A stretch of DNA of 64,000 nucleotides from Enterobacter cloacae complex sp. R_G8 (lineage in GTDB: Bacteria > Pseudomonadota > Gammaproteobacteria > Enterobacterales > Enterobacteriaceae), in the NCBI RefSeq assembly GCF_024599795.1, contig NZ_CP102246.1, positions 4,526,001 through 4,590,000 on the forward strand. Direction: 5' to 3'. Positions within the stretch are counted from its first letter, which is position 1; each line of letters begins with the position of its first letter. The notes under the pieces are model-generated. The model ran no database searches and was not told the DNA's origin. It saw nothing but the letters and a program-made list of their open reading frames with translations. This document shows positions 1 to 7,946 of the stretch, one piece after another. Both the position numbers and the translations under genes were made by a program.

Positions 1-521
1 GCCGTTTCGACCGGACCGATACTGGCCAGCGTCTTCATTTTGCTTCCGCCATGACATTAACCAGACATCAGGATGGCGAGGATGCCTCAACAGGCGTCAG
101 CTATCTGGAACTTGCTGAAGTTCTGATAAGGCACGGCGCACAAACCCAGGCTGACCTGCGCGAACTCTGGTCGCGGATCGTTTTTAATATTTTGGTATCG
201 AACACTGACGATCACCTGCGTAACCACGGGTTTATTCTGGTCCCTGGTAAAGGCTGGCGTCTCTCCGAAGCTTACGATATGAACCCGGTCTCCAGAGCAG
301 ACGGTTTGAAGTTAAATATTACAGAGGCGGACAATGCGCTTGATCTGGAGTTAGCGCGGGAAGTCTCTGACTATTTCCGGCTTAATCTAAAGCAAGCGGA
401 TGAAATTATTGCTGACTTCAGAGGAATAGTCAGTCAGTGGAGAGCTCTTGCGGAAAGGCTTGCTCTGCCCTTTCGCGAGCAGGAACAGATGGCGGATGCA
501 TTCAGGCTAGCCGACATATAA
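1..521 (+). CDS. HipA-family kinase/toxin, C-terminal part (5' truncated by window edge)
   Basis: The frame is open from base 3, reading RFDRTDTGQRLHFASAM before the first in-window ATG at 51, so that ATG is internal and the true start lies upstream. The tail carries the HipA-type catalytic segment SNTDDHLRNHGF followed by AYDMNPV, as in the C-terminal kinase core of HipA serine/threonine kinases. HipA proteins are toxins of HipBA modules that phosphorylate translation factors such as glutamyl-tRNA synthetase and induce persistence. The HipB-like antitoxin, normally encoded upstream, would be outside the window. Family assignment is from these motifs; the target and whether the full gene is intact cannot be judged. 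Confidence 0.85.
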   Translation, partial: RFDRTDTGQRLHFASAMTLTRHQDGEDASTGVSYLELAEVLIRHGAQTQADLRELWSRIVFNILVSNTDDHLRNHGFILVPGKGWRLSEAYDMNPVSRADGLKLNITEADNALDLELAREVSDYFRLNLKQADEIIADFRGIVSQWRALAERLALPFREQEQMADAFRLADI

Positions 522-551
522 TCGGGCTTATTCGCGTACTACTTCACTGCC

Positions 552-725
552 ATGTCTTTTTCAGCTGATAGCAGGATCCCCGATACCCGGGTCGCCGGGA
601 GCGACATTTATATTGATACGGCTGAGGACGCGCCGGAAGACCGGTTGTAGAAAATTATCTATAACGCCAGACGCAATAATATCAGCTGCGTCTGGGTAGA
701 CGGCAAAACCGTCAATATTCAGTAG
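552..725 (+). pseudogene. Short degenerate reading frame with one in-frame stop
   Basis: An ATG at 552 opens 32 codons ending at TAG 648-650. The same frame then continues for 24 codons (KIIYNARRNNISCVWVDGKT...) to TAG 723-725. The continuing coding-like character across a single stop suggests the remnant of a protein of about 57 residues. I do not recognise the family. It lies just downstream of the hipA-like gene. It could also be chance reading. Confidence 0.25.
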
Positions 726-744
726 CGCTTGCATAATAATCCCG

Positions 745-776
745 CCCCTGAGAAAACACCTGTATTTTCTCAGGGG
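745..776. terminator. Perfect 12-bp inverted repeat (terminator or operator)
   Basis: The arms CCCCTGAGAAAA (745-756) and TTTTCTCAGGGG (765-776) are exact reverse complements around an 8-nt loop. There is no long T tract, so intrinsic termination is plausible but not certain. It separates the hipA-like gene from the lectin gene. The rest of 522-1065 holds only the degenerate frame above and AT-rich sequence in which I see no gene. Confidence 0.5.
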
Positions 777-1065
777 AATTAAATTGCTATATATAACCCT
801 CGCTTTTCATTCAGAACCGTTTTTTGCCAACGCAAATTAACTCAGATTTATCTTAAAAGGCAAATACTCAAACCCAGGCATGACCTGTTTTTAGCAAAAT
901 AACGCCCATCAATTCGTTATTTTTATATTTGCCGTCACCGATAACCAATTCTACGCTGTCTACGTCACACGGTCTCGTACCGTTGATATCAGATAACTAT
1001 TATCACGCCGGGAATAATTAAGCCCTGCTGAAATACATAACCTGACATCCGAAGGGAGATAGAAC

Positions 1066-1830
1066 ATGTCTAGAAAAAGCGCATGGTCTGGCGCCATTGA
1101 TTCAACAAAAGAACAGGGTATAAATACCGGTCTGAAGGTCAACCAAGGCGATAAGATCACCATTATCGCTACGGGCCTGATCAAATATGGCAAGGAAGAT
1201 CACGCATGGGCTTACCCGGGCGGTAATATTGGCAAGAACGGGCAAAAAAAGGATATTGCCATCCTTAAGGCGCGTTTTAGCGAATCTGGCAAAAGCTATG
1301 ATATCGGTACCGGCGTATATCAACTGGCTACACCGGAAAGCGGCGAGCTGAGATTATTTATTAGCGACTCATCCCACAGTGATAATACCGGTTCATTCCA
1401 GGCGGATGTTTATCTTGGGAGTGATGAAGAACTCGCGACACAAGACCCCGTTCAGTGGAAAGGCCACATTCCTGCAACCAGCAGTGAATGGGTGAAGACC
1501 GGGATCACCGTCCGCCAGGGCGATAGCATTCTGCTGGTTGCTGCAGGTCAGGCCCAGTATGACAGCCGCGGGCGCACCTTCGGACCGGATGGCGACAGCC
1601 AGCATCCTTCCGCTAAGGCACCAGACCCGTCGTTTGTTCTGCCGGGTGCCATTGCTGGTGCGCTGTTGATTAAAACAGGCGAGCACATCCATTCAATCGG
1701 TTCCGGCGGCAAGCCGTGGAAAGCCCCGGTAGAGGGTGAAATCGCCTTTATTTTTAACGATACCAATAAGGCATCGGAATATGCCAATAACACGGGCGGT
1801 TACGATGTGAATCTGATCGTGACGCGCTAA
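1066..1830 (+). CDS. Tandem two-domain LecA/PA-IL-like galactose lectin
   Basis: A 254-residue soluble protein made of two copies of the PA-IL (LecA) fold, about residues 7-117 and 131-253; each begins WxG and ends NTGxxxxDV or similar. In Pseudomonas LecA, Tyr36, Asp100, Asn107 and Asn108 bind calcium and galactose and His50 contacts sugar. In domain 2 the equivalents appear to be Y165, H180, D232, N241 and N242. Domain 1 has Y41, D101, D106 and N107, but its loop is shorter and it lacks the GDxxHP segment, so it may be altered or inactive. There is no signal peptide, as in LecA itself. A ribosome site (AAGGGA) lies upstream of the ATG. LecA is usually a single domain of about 120 residues, so the duplication is unusual. 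Likely role is carbohydrate binding in host or insect interaction or adhesion (inference). Confidence 0.85.
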   Translation: MSRKSAWSGAIDSTKEQGINTGLKVNQGDKITIIATGLIKYGKEDHAWAYPGGNIGKNGQKKDIAILKARFSESGKSYDIGTGVYQLATPESGELRLFISDSSHSDNTGSFQADVYLGSDEELATQDPVQWKGHIPATSSEWVKTGITVRQGDSILLVAAGQAQYDSRGRTFGPDGDSQHPSAKAPDPSFVLPGAIAGALLIKTGEHIHSIGSGGKPWKAPVEGEIAFIFNDTNKASEYANNTGGYDVNLIVTR

Positions 1831-1872
1831 AGTGATGCAGGGTGAAATTCATTTTCACCCTGCGGTCTATGT

Positions 1873-2334
1873 TCAGGCATTACGCTTAATGACCGGTATA
1901 TCACCGGTATCATTCAACGCCCCCGGAAACGTTTTTAACCACTGCGCGACTTTCTGTTTATTTATATTCATCACACTCATCCCTTCCAGGCATCCCCATA
2001 ATTCTCTTGTATGCTGTGGCGTAATCACGATGCAGTCTTTCATAGCGCGTATTTTAACCGGCATGCCGTTGATAAAGCCCGCGCGGGTTAACCAGTCTCC
2101 GCCCAGAAGAAGGTATTTCATATCTATGCGTGCATACAGTTCGCAGCAGGCTACACTGTCCTGCGGCGTTTCCGCGCGGGGATGAATGGGTGCCGCGTTG
2201 GGCGGGTTGCCGTGAAGACGGCGGGCGCTGTTTTTGCGTACCAGCTCGCGGTTTTTAATCATGCCGGTGAAAGCGTCTGATTCTGTTTTGCAAACAGTAA
2301 ACTCTGGCTTAAAATTCGTCGCAGCCATTTTCAA
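1873..2334 (-). CDS. symE: SymE-family type I toxin
   Basis: A 153-residue protein whose C-terminal half (about residues 72-140) carries the SymE core YLLLGGDWL-xxAGFxxGMPVxI, an AbrB/SpoVT-like fold. E. coli SymE is an SOS-induced toxin held down by the antisense RNA SymR; described activities are RNA cleavage and nucleoid condensation. This protein has a longer N-terminal extension than the E. coli form of about 113 residues. A good Shine-Dalgarno (AAGGAG, around 2338-2343) precedes the ATG. It lies in the same island as a type I restriction locus, as E. coli symE lies beside hsd and mcr genes. A LexA-like box and an antisense promoter are annotated separately. Confidence 0.85.
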   Translation of the reverse strand: MKMAATNFKPEFTVCKTESDAFTGMIKNRELVRKNSARRLHGNPPNAAPIHPRAETPQDSVACCELYARIDMKYLLLGGDWLTRAGFINGMPVKIRAMKDCIVITPQHTRELWGCLEGMSVMNINKQKVAQWLKTFPGALNDTGDIPVIKRNA

Positions 2335-2390
2335 CTCCTTTTCAGTTGCTGGTGGTTAGCGGTATGGGGGTGTTGCAGCACCTTCATATC
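2322..2390 (+). ncRNA. symR: Putative SymR antisense RNA
   Basis: Opposite the symE start is a promoter-like pair, TTGCAA (2288-2293) and TAAAAT (2310-2315) with a 16-nt spacer, predicting a transcript start near 2322. Such an RNA would cover the symE start codon, its Shine-Dalgarno and the proximal 5' leader, and reach a small hairpin (GGTGT-TGCA-GCACC) around 2371-2384. This matches the known E. coli arrangement, where SymR blocks symE translation. The 3' end is a guess. Confidence 0.5.
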
Positions 2391-2453
2391 GCGAATTCTT
2401 CTTTAATTTTTCTTTGATACTTCCTTTGCCGTTCGGCGTAATTTCTGGTGCTC

Positions 2454-2480
2454 ATTATACAGGGCTGAATATAAATACAG
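2454..2480 (-). promoter_or_regulatory. symE promoter -10 with overlapping LexA (SOS) box
   Basis: On the minus strand TATAAT (2454-2459) is immediately preceded by a LexA-like box at 2465-2480, CTGTATTTATATTCAG, close to the consensus CTGT-N8-ACAG. The box covers the spacer and -35 region, so LexA binding would block the promoter. The resulting symE leader would be about 115 nt, room for the antisense target. Apart from this leader, 2481-2776 shows no convincing gene. Confidence 0.6.
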
Positions 2481-2776
2481 CGGTTTGGTGTAGGGTAAAT
2501 TTGGAATTTGCGAGGGGGATTCAGGAAATAGGGTTTTAATTCGAGAAATGACAACGCTTCGGCTGGAAACCTGTTCAACTCACCTCCTCCAGATATCTGT
2601 TCGTTCGCAAACCTGGCGCTAATGCCGCATCGGTTGCCTCAACACCTTTATCTCAGACCTCTCAAAAATTCATCAAACCTATAGATTAACGATTTACATC
2701 ATCCTGATTTTGTTATGTGATCCTGTTACAGGCTTTAGTAACGCCCTGCCCAGCCAACCGTAACAGGACTTCATCG

Positions 2777-3790
2777 ATGGAATTTTATCAGGCCGATCCG
2801 ACGCTTGAGAACTACTGGCGTGGTGTGATCCTCTTTGGAAGGAACGTCGCATCTTACAAGTTCGCGCTGGCATCAGCGTTGTATGAAGTAGATAAGACGG
2901 GCAGAGATTTGATTACGCTCGACCAGCTTGCCGTGCCGTTCAGCCGCTATCTTTGCGAGCACCTGAAGCATGCACCAAAACAGATCACCTCCCGCAGCAG
3001 TCAATTTCTGGAAACCTGCCTGAAGTTCAACAGAGGTGAAATCACCCACGCTCAGCTCATTGAAGTGACGGTGCGCCTTGGCTTTAACAACGTGATTGAT
3101 GCCTTTCACTACGTGAACCAGGGTGAGATCGATAAACGTTTTTTCCTCGATGAGCGCAAAACCCACAACGGGATCCGCCTGACGGACAACTTCTTTTTAC
3201 TGGGCGAACGCCTGCAGTATAAAAACCTCGCCTTTGAAACCAATGCCCGCTGGAACCTGGTAGAACAGGCCTGGTCGATGGGGATTTCACGTAACCTTGT
3301 GGGCGTGGAGTTTGACGAAGATAATCAGCTGTTGTTCACGAGGGTGAATGCGCGTCGCGTAGACATCACCAGCTGTCGCGACAGTCTGAATGGATACCAG
3401 AAAGGACGGTGTTTTTACTGCTTTAAACCCATCAGCCTGGTACCGGGAGACGCAGAACTGGCGGATGTTGACCACTTTATTCCCTGGGCTGCCCGCCATG
3501 AAGTGAGCAATATTAACGGCGTATGGAACTTAGTGCTGGCCTGTCGATGTTGTAACCGTGGCGTTGAAGGCAAGTCGGCACGCATTCCCGAGCTCAGGCT
3601 CCTGCAGCGGTTACACACCCGCAATGAGTATTTTATTCAGAGCAAACTGCCGTTACATGAGACGATTGTTCTACAGACAGGGCAACGTCCTGAAGCACGG
3701 AAAAGCTTTCTTCAGCGTAACTGGCAGGCCGCGCTGGGCAAACTTATCCATACCTGGAAACCCAACGCGGAAGGCGAGGCAACGTTTTAA
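2777..3790 (+). CDS. HNH endonuclease of a coupled nuclease/methyltransferase pair
   Basis: A 337-residue protein counted from the ATG at 2777, chosen because ACAGGA precedes it; an upstream in-frame start at 2717 has no better support. The N-terminal 200 residues are unfamiliar. The C-terminal third is an HNH zinc-type nuclease: C212-x2-C215, D232-H233-F-I-P-W, then NLVLACRCCNR (C256, C259, N260). HNH enzymes of this type cut DNA using one metal ion. The stop overlaps the ATG of the next gene (TAATG), so the two are translationally coupled. Role in restriction or phage defence is inferred from the pairing with a methyltransferase and from the island context. Confidence 0.75.
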   Translation: MEFYQADPTLENYWRGVILFGRNVASYKFALASALYEVDKTGRDLITLDQLAVPFSRYLCEHLKHAPKQITSRSSQFLETCLKFNRGEITHAQLIEVTVRLGFNNVIDAFHYVNQGEIDKRFFLDERKTHNGIRLTDNFFLLGERLQYKNLAFETNARWNLVEQAWSMGISRNLVGVEFDEDNQLLFTRVNARRVDITSCRDSLNGYQKGRCFYCFKPISLVPGDAELADVDHFIPWAARHEVSNINGVWNLVLACRCCNRGVEGKSARIPELRLLQRLHTRNEYFIQSKLPLHETIVLQTGQRPEARKSFLQRNWQAALGKLIHTWKPNAEGEATF

Positions 3791-4374
3791 TGACACTTCA
3801 CTACTATCAGAACCACGCGCAGGATTTCTTCGATGGCACGGTCAATGTTGATATGACCCCGCTATACGAAGCTTTTACCCAACATCTGCCTAACGGTGCC
3901 CGTGTTCTGGATGCGGGCTGCGGTTCAGGACGGGATGCAAAAGCCTTTCATGAGATGGGTTATCAGGTGGATGCTTTTGATGCCTCTTTCGCGATGGTGG
4001 AGCTGGCAAGGCAACATACCGGGTTACCCGTGCAGCTGATGACATTTTCAGAGATCGACGGTAAGGCGCAGTACGATGGGATCTGGTGTTGTGCCTCTTT
4101 GTTGCATGTCCCCTCTTCTGAGTTGCCTGCTGTGATGCAGAAACTTGCGGATGCGCTTAAGCCTGGCGGCGTCTGGTACGTGTCCTTTAAGTATGGCAAA
4201 GGTGAGCGGGTGCAGGGTGAAAGACGGTTTACGGATCTGGATGAAGAGGGGTTGCAGGAGTTGCTGAAGGCGGTACCGGGGATAGGGATCGTTTCGCTGT
4301 GGGAGACTAAGGATAACCGCCCGGACAGAGATGAGACATGGCTGAATGGGATATTACGAAAAAACGCCGCTTGA
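3790..4374 (+). CDS. Class I SAM-dependent methyltransferase
   Basis: A 194-residue Rossmann methyltransferase with motif I VLDAGCGSGRD (about residues 39-49), an acidic residue after the second strand (VDAFDAS) and a LKPGGVWYVSF post-II region. It resembles small-molecule or TehB/Tam-like methyltransferases more than DNA methylases: no DPPY/NPPY or PC motif is visible. It starts on the last base of the HNH gene stop, so coupling is tight. If it is the partner of the nuclease, what it modifies is not obvious; a non-DNA substrate is possible. Confidence 0.8.
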   Translation: MTLHYYQNHAQDFFDGTVNVDMTPLYEAFTQHLPNGARVLDAGCGSGRDAKAFHEMGYQVDAFDASFAMVELARQHTGLPVQLMTFSEIDGKAQYDGIWCCASLLHVPSSELPAVMQKLADALKPGGVWYVSFKYGKGERVQGERRFTDLDEEGLQELLKAVPGIGIVSLWETKDNRPDRDETWLNGILRKNAA

Positions 4375-4411
4375 TCGTCAGGCGATGCTAATCGACACGG
4401 AGTAAGTTAAC

Positions 4412-4846
4412 TCAGTCACTCATCACTTTGGTCAGCTCAACTTCACCCGCAGCGGCGTTGAAGTACAGATAGAAAATGTCCCCTTTTACCTGATCGGGTT
4501 TTGACCAGATTTCCTTTTCCCCAAGGCGACGCTTTTCCTTGGTGTATCCCAGCGTTTCGAGATACGCGCGTAACGGCGCTGCACCTGTAGCATCTTTAAA
4601 GAAGATGCTATTTGAAGGGGCATAGCCATCGCCGGGATGCGCCTCGAAATAGTAGTCGTCCGTGATACGCGGGGCGTTTTCAATATCCTTATCTGTCAGC
4701 GTGTGGTAGTGGAAAAAGTCATTTTCGGTGTAAACCGTCGTTTCATCCGAACCCGATGCCACGAGCCAGACAAACAGCCATCCGAGGATAAAGACTGTGG
4801 CGACCGAGAGTGCACACCACTTCAGGGCTTTTAAAAGGATTGTCAT
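4412..4846 (-). CDS. Unknown membrane-anchored protein
   Basis: A 144-residue protein with one N-terminal hydrophobic segment (about residues 8-30, CALSVATVFILGWLFVWLVA) and a soluble acidic remainder, presumably outside the cytoplasmic membrane. I do not recognise the family. Its start overlaps the stop of the upstream gene by four bases (ATGA), so the two form an operon on the minus strand. A membrane immunity-like or accessory partner is possible but unproven. Confidence 0.6.
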   Translation of the reverse strand: MTILLKALKWCALSVATVFILGWLFVWLVASGSDETTVYTENDFFHYHTLTDKDIENAPRITDDYYFEAHPGDGYAPSNSIFFKDATGAAPLRAYLETLGYTKEKRRLGEKEIWSKPDQVKGDIFYLYFNAAAGEVELTKVMSD

Positions 4847-5544
4847 AGCTTAGCCCCCATGAATGAGAGCGATGTCCCATCGTTTGTAATGACCTTCACC
4901 ACTCCGGATGTGAAATCGTCCCACGGCCGAAGCCATGTCATAAAATGCGGAAGATTGACCATATACGGCTGATGCCGCACACACTGATCCTGTGGATCAG
5001 GAAAGAGAATCGGGCGAAAGCCATGGTTTTTATGGGTACCGATAGCACCGTAATAATCCCAGCGGCGAGCGGCTGATTCATAGCTCACTGGCTTGAGACG
5101 ATAGCCGTACCGGCCAGGAATAATTGCCCGATAGAATCCGAACAGGTCAGACACCAAATCTTCACCGCTAAAGCCGCTGTCCGTATACCAGGAGAATGAA
5201 CGCAGGCTTTGCAGCCCTTCGAATCTGGAAGCGGTGTTCATCATCATCGCCAGCATGATTCTGTTAATGTCTTTGGTACTCCGGCCACGCTTAATTTCCC
5301 AGTGAGAGAACTTCCCCACGCCGAGCCGTGATTTGAATTTTATGACGCCCATATCTTGCCGATACATGACGGAATAAGATGGCTTACTGCTACGCTCTCC
5401 CTCGACGAATTGACGTTTGAGCGCCGCCACGTCATTGCCACGGGCATGTCCCATATCAAGCCAGCCTAACACCTCGGTGTAGACGATTCCTCTGTCGAGA
5501 ACGTCGAATAGTGCCCCATCCTTAATCTCTCTTCTGGTGCTCAT
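4843..5544 (-). CDS. Unknown protein, possibly DUF4056-like
   Basis: A 233-residue protein without a signal peptide. Segments GIVYTEVLGWLDMGHARG (near residue 20) and SGFSGEDLVSDLFGFYRAI (near residue 125) remind me of DUF4056 proteins, which have similar YT-x-GxxDxxHxR and FSxEDLxSNLxG signatures; this is a weak recollection and not a domain search. It is the first gene of a two-gene minus-strand operon with the membrane protein at 4412-4846. No function can be assigned. Confidence 0.55.
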   Translation of the reverse strand: MSTRREIKDGALFDVLDRGIVYTEVLGWLDMGHARGNDVAALKRQFVEGERSSKPSYSVMYRQDMGVIKFKSRLGVGKFSHWEIKRGRSTKDINRIMLAMMMNTASRFEGLQSLRSFSWYTDSGFSGEDLVSDLFGFYRAIIPGRYGYRLKPVSYESAARRWDYYGAIGTHKNHGFRPILFPDPQDQCVRHQPYMVNLPHFMTWLRPWDDFTSGVVKVITNDGTSLSFMGAKL

Positions 5545-5660
5545 GCTTACATCTCCATATGTAGTCTAACTGGCTATGTTATAGACGATTTTTTTGGCAG
5601 TCCAGACAAGTGTTAGAGAATGAATCGACCGAGGCGCAGTATGAGCATCGAGTGTTTTCG

Positions 5661-5735
5661 TGTAGTGGCACACTAAATTAGGCCACCTGAATAGAGGTGA
5701 TATCATCGCCTCATAGCAAAAAAACAGGTGACATT
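5661..5735. mobile_element. Possible relic of an IS3-family insertion sequence end
   Basis: The segment starts TGTAGTGGCACACTAAATTA and continues GGCCACC..., which resembles the terminal sequence and 5' leader of IS3-family (IS911/IS51-like) elements. It includes AAAACAGGTGACATT, the kind of leader that precedes orfA. No transposase frame follows. It abuts the point where the minus-strand frame 5711-5950 loses protein-like character, consistent with an old insertion followed by deletion. Recognition is by eye only. Confidence 0.35.
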
Positions 5736-5950
5736 TCGACCGGACGTAACATTACCTCGACGGTCTTAACCTGCTCGTCTTCGTCCTCGAAAAACGACTG
5801 CACGATCTTTTCATCCAACCTGCCCCGATCGACATCCATCCACTGATTAAATGACTCTTCATCTTTGCGCTCAAATGTCCCTTTTCCAGACTCGGCATCA
5901 GCTAAGGTATTACGCCAGTATGAAGTGAATCCTTGAGTATTGCTGTCCAT
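5711..5950 (-). pseudogene. N-terminal remnant of an unknown gene
   Basis: A 79-residue frame (MDSNTQGFTSYWRNTLADAE...) is acidic and protein-like for about 70 residues, reaching EVMLRP. Its last residues are encoded by the putative IS-end sequence. This suggests a larger gene cut by insertion. The family is not recognised; a fragment of a multi-domain defence protein is one possibility in this context. The 262 bases from 5951 to 6212 hold only the promoter region of the next genes. Confidence 0.4.
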
Positions 5951-6212
5951 TCCCCATCCTGTGACTTAAATAAAACTATTGATTTTGTTGATGTTGACAT
6001 AGTTCATGGTTGAAAATTGTGCACTAGCGAGTAAGAGCGCAACGATTTGTTTGTACAGAAGAAACGATTATTATATGGTCTTATAGGGCAGAGCGCATTG
6101 CTACCATCATAGAGTTAAAGATGATTTGGTCGAGACTGTAATGGACCAGACTAAGGGAAGTAGAATTTTAAAAATGACTGTTGCAGACAATTAAAAAAGT
6201 GGAACTATAGAA

Positions 6213-7946
6213 ATGCAAATCATGTTACCCAAAAATACCTTATATGATAGAGAGCAAAATATCTTTTTTGAAAAGATAACTGCTTTAATTGGTGAAAATG
6301 GTGCTGGCAAATCCTCAGTTTTACAATCTGTATTTATTAATTGTTTAACGAAAAAATACCTACCAGAAACAAAAGTTGTTTGTTTTTCCTCTGGGCAAAA
6401 CGAGAAATATTCAACGTATTTTTCTGATTATCTTTCTCATGAAAGACAAGCGAATCGAGGACTAAATTTAGATTGCTGTTATTACGATAAATCATGGTCA
6501 AAGTTACTAATATTCATATCCACAATTTGTAAATCAAATGGTCTTGTTAGAAATTTTTTATGTGAGAAAGGCTATATTGATGCATCAGATGATAAAAGTG
6601 ATGATATATCAAGCAAGCTTACATTGACGGTCCGAGTAAATTCGGCTTACGTTAATCGAGTAAAAATGGCATTAGCACAAGAAGAGCAAGGCATTGAATA
6701 TACTTTAAGGTATTCAGCTTATCATAGGACTTTAGAAAGTTTCATTAATAATATTGTTAATGCTGATTACGATTTCGAGTCTCCACTTGAAGCTCAAGAG
6801 ATATTGCTAACTCATTCAAATTTTTTCAACCCATCATTTGAACAAGCAGAAGATTCCTTTTTTGATCCTATCATAACATTTTTCACTCAAGCAGCAGATA
6901 ATGATTACTTTATAATAAAACCATCATTACAGCTAGAGTTTAAAAACAATATCGAACTGAATGATATTAGCGATGGGGAGTATCAGGTACTCTTTTTATA
7001 CTCTCTGCTTGATATTTTTGATAGTCCTAACACTTTATTCTTATTAGATGAGATAGATTCCCATTTACATTACAAGAATATTGAGCTCTTATGGCATCGA
7101 CTACATAGTATCAATGGTTATGCGATAACAACCACCCATCTATTAGACTCAATTACAGCCGCTGATAATGATTTTAAAAACTTAAAGATTGTTGATAAAG
7201 GAAAAATAAAAGAAGACGATAAAATAAAAACTATAATAGAACGTTTATCTGTCTTAACAAGAATATCAGATGTTCAGTTCGAAGTGTGTCGTAAACTAGA
7301 AAACATTGTACTAATGGATGATTATAACGATTGGACTATTTTTTATGCTTTAGCAAAGAAAAAAGGACTTGATGTATCAAAGTTAGATTGCCTCCATGCT
7401 ATAAAACAGTCCTCTGGTTACGATAATTTAAATCAAGAGTTCGCAAAACCAAAATTAGAGTGGATTAATTCGCTTTTAAATACAAACCCTGAAAAAAAAG
7501 TCAAAAGAATATTTATGATCTGCGACAAAGACGAGGCTCCAATTACCTATCAGAAAGACGGGGTTCAAGTCAATGGAAGTGAATATTCGAAGCATATAAC
7601 GAAGTTGGAAAATAAAAACAAAAATAAAATATACCTCCTTGCATGGAAAAGAAGAGAAATAAAAAACTACTTATTATCTTATACCGCATTGTCTCATCAT
7701 GGATTTATCGAAAGAATAAACAATGGAGATCTTCCAGCTAACAGCTATTTAAAAGAAAATAATCCCGGAGACAATCCAGCAATTAGTCGGCTTAACGTAA
7801 AACCTTGTATCACAGAAATAATTGATTCTGAAGGTATAGGATTAGATATATCAAAACTTTATTCATATATAGAACTTATACCACCCTCTGAAATTAGTGA
7901 TGATATAGAGAATATGTACAATTTTTTGGTGGAGAAATTAAAATGA
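6213..7946 (+). CDS. AAA/ABC-type ATPase with degenerate TOPRIM-like domain (OLD-like)
   Basis: A 577-residue SMC/ABC-like ATPase. It has Walker A GENGAGKSS (27-35), a signature-like NDISDGEYQVL (250-260), Walker B TLFLLDEID (274-282) and a switch histidine in TTTH (306-309). The C-terminal half has LMDDYNDW (367-374) and MICDKDEAP (435-443), which look like the acidic motifs of an OLD-family TOPRIM nuclease, with Asp where the first Glu is usual. OLD-like ATPases include phage-defence effectors such as GajA and the AriA-type sensors. The gene is very AT-rich, unlike the core. It overlaps the next gene by four bases (ATGA), so it is coupled to a methylase-specificity fusion. An ATPase effector guarded or licensed by DNA methylation is an inference. 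Confidence 0.75.
   Translation: MQIMLPKNTLYDREQNIFFEKITALIGENGAGKSSVLQSVFINCLTKKYLPETKVVCFSSGQNEKYSTYFSDYLSHERQANRGLNLDCCYYDKSWSKLLIFISTICKSNGLVRNFLCEKGYIDASDDKSDDISSKLTLTVRVNSAYVNRVKMALAQEEQGIEYTLRYSAYHRTLESFINNIVNADYDFESPLEAQEILLTHSNFFNPSFEQAEDSFFDPIITFFTQAADNDYFIIKPSLQLEFKNNIELNDISDGEYQVLFLYSLLDIFDSPNTLFLLDEIDSHLHYKNIELLWHRLHSINGYAITTTHLLDSITAADNDFKNLKIVDKGKIKEDDKIKTIIERLSVLTRISDVQFEVCRKLENIVLMDDYNDWTIFYALAKKKGLDVSKLDCLHAIKQSSGYDNLNQEFAKPKLEWINSLLNTNPEKKVKRIFMICDKDEAPITYQKDGVQVNGSEYSKHITKLENKNKNKIYLLAWKRREIKNYLLSYTALSHHGFIERINNGDLPANSYLKENNPGDNPAISRLNVKPCITEIIDSEGIGLDISKLYSYIELIPPSEISDDIENMYNFLVEKLK

Noticed and set aside
1832..2185. Plus-strand 117-codon frame
   Set aside because: Opposite symE, which has a recognisable domain.
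2384..2578. Minus-strand 64-codon frame upstream of symE
   Set aside because: It overlaps the symE promoter and leader, has no ribosome site and its sequence is not protein-like.
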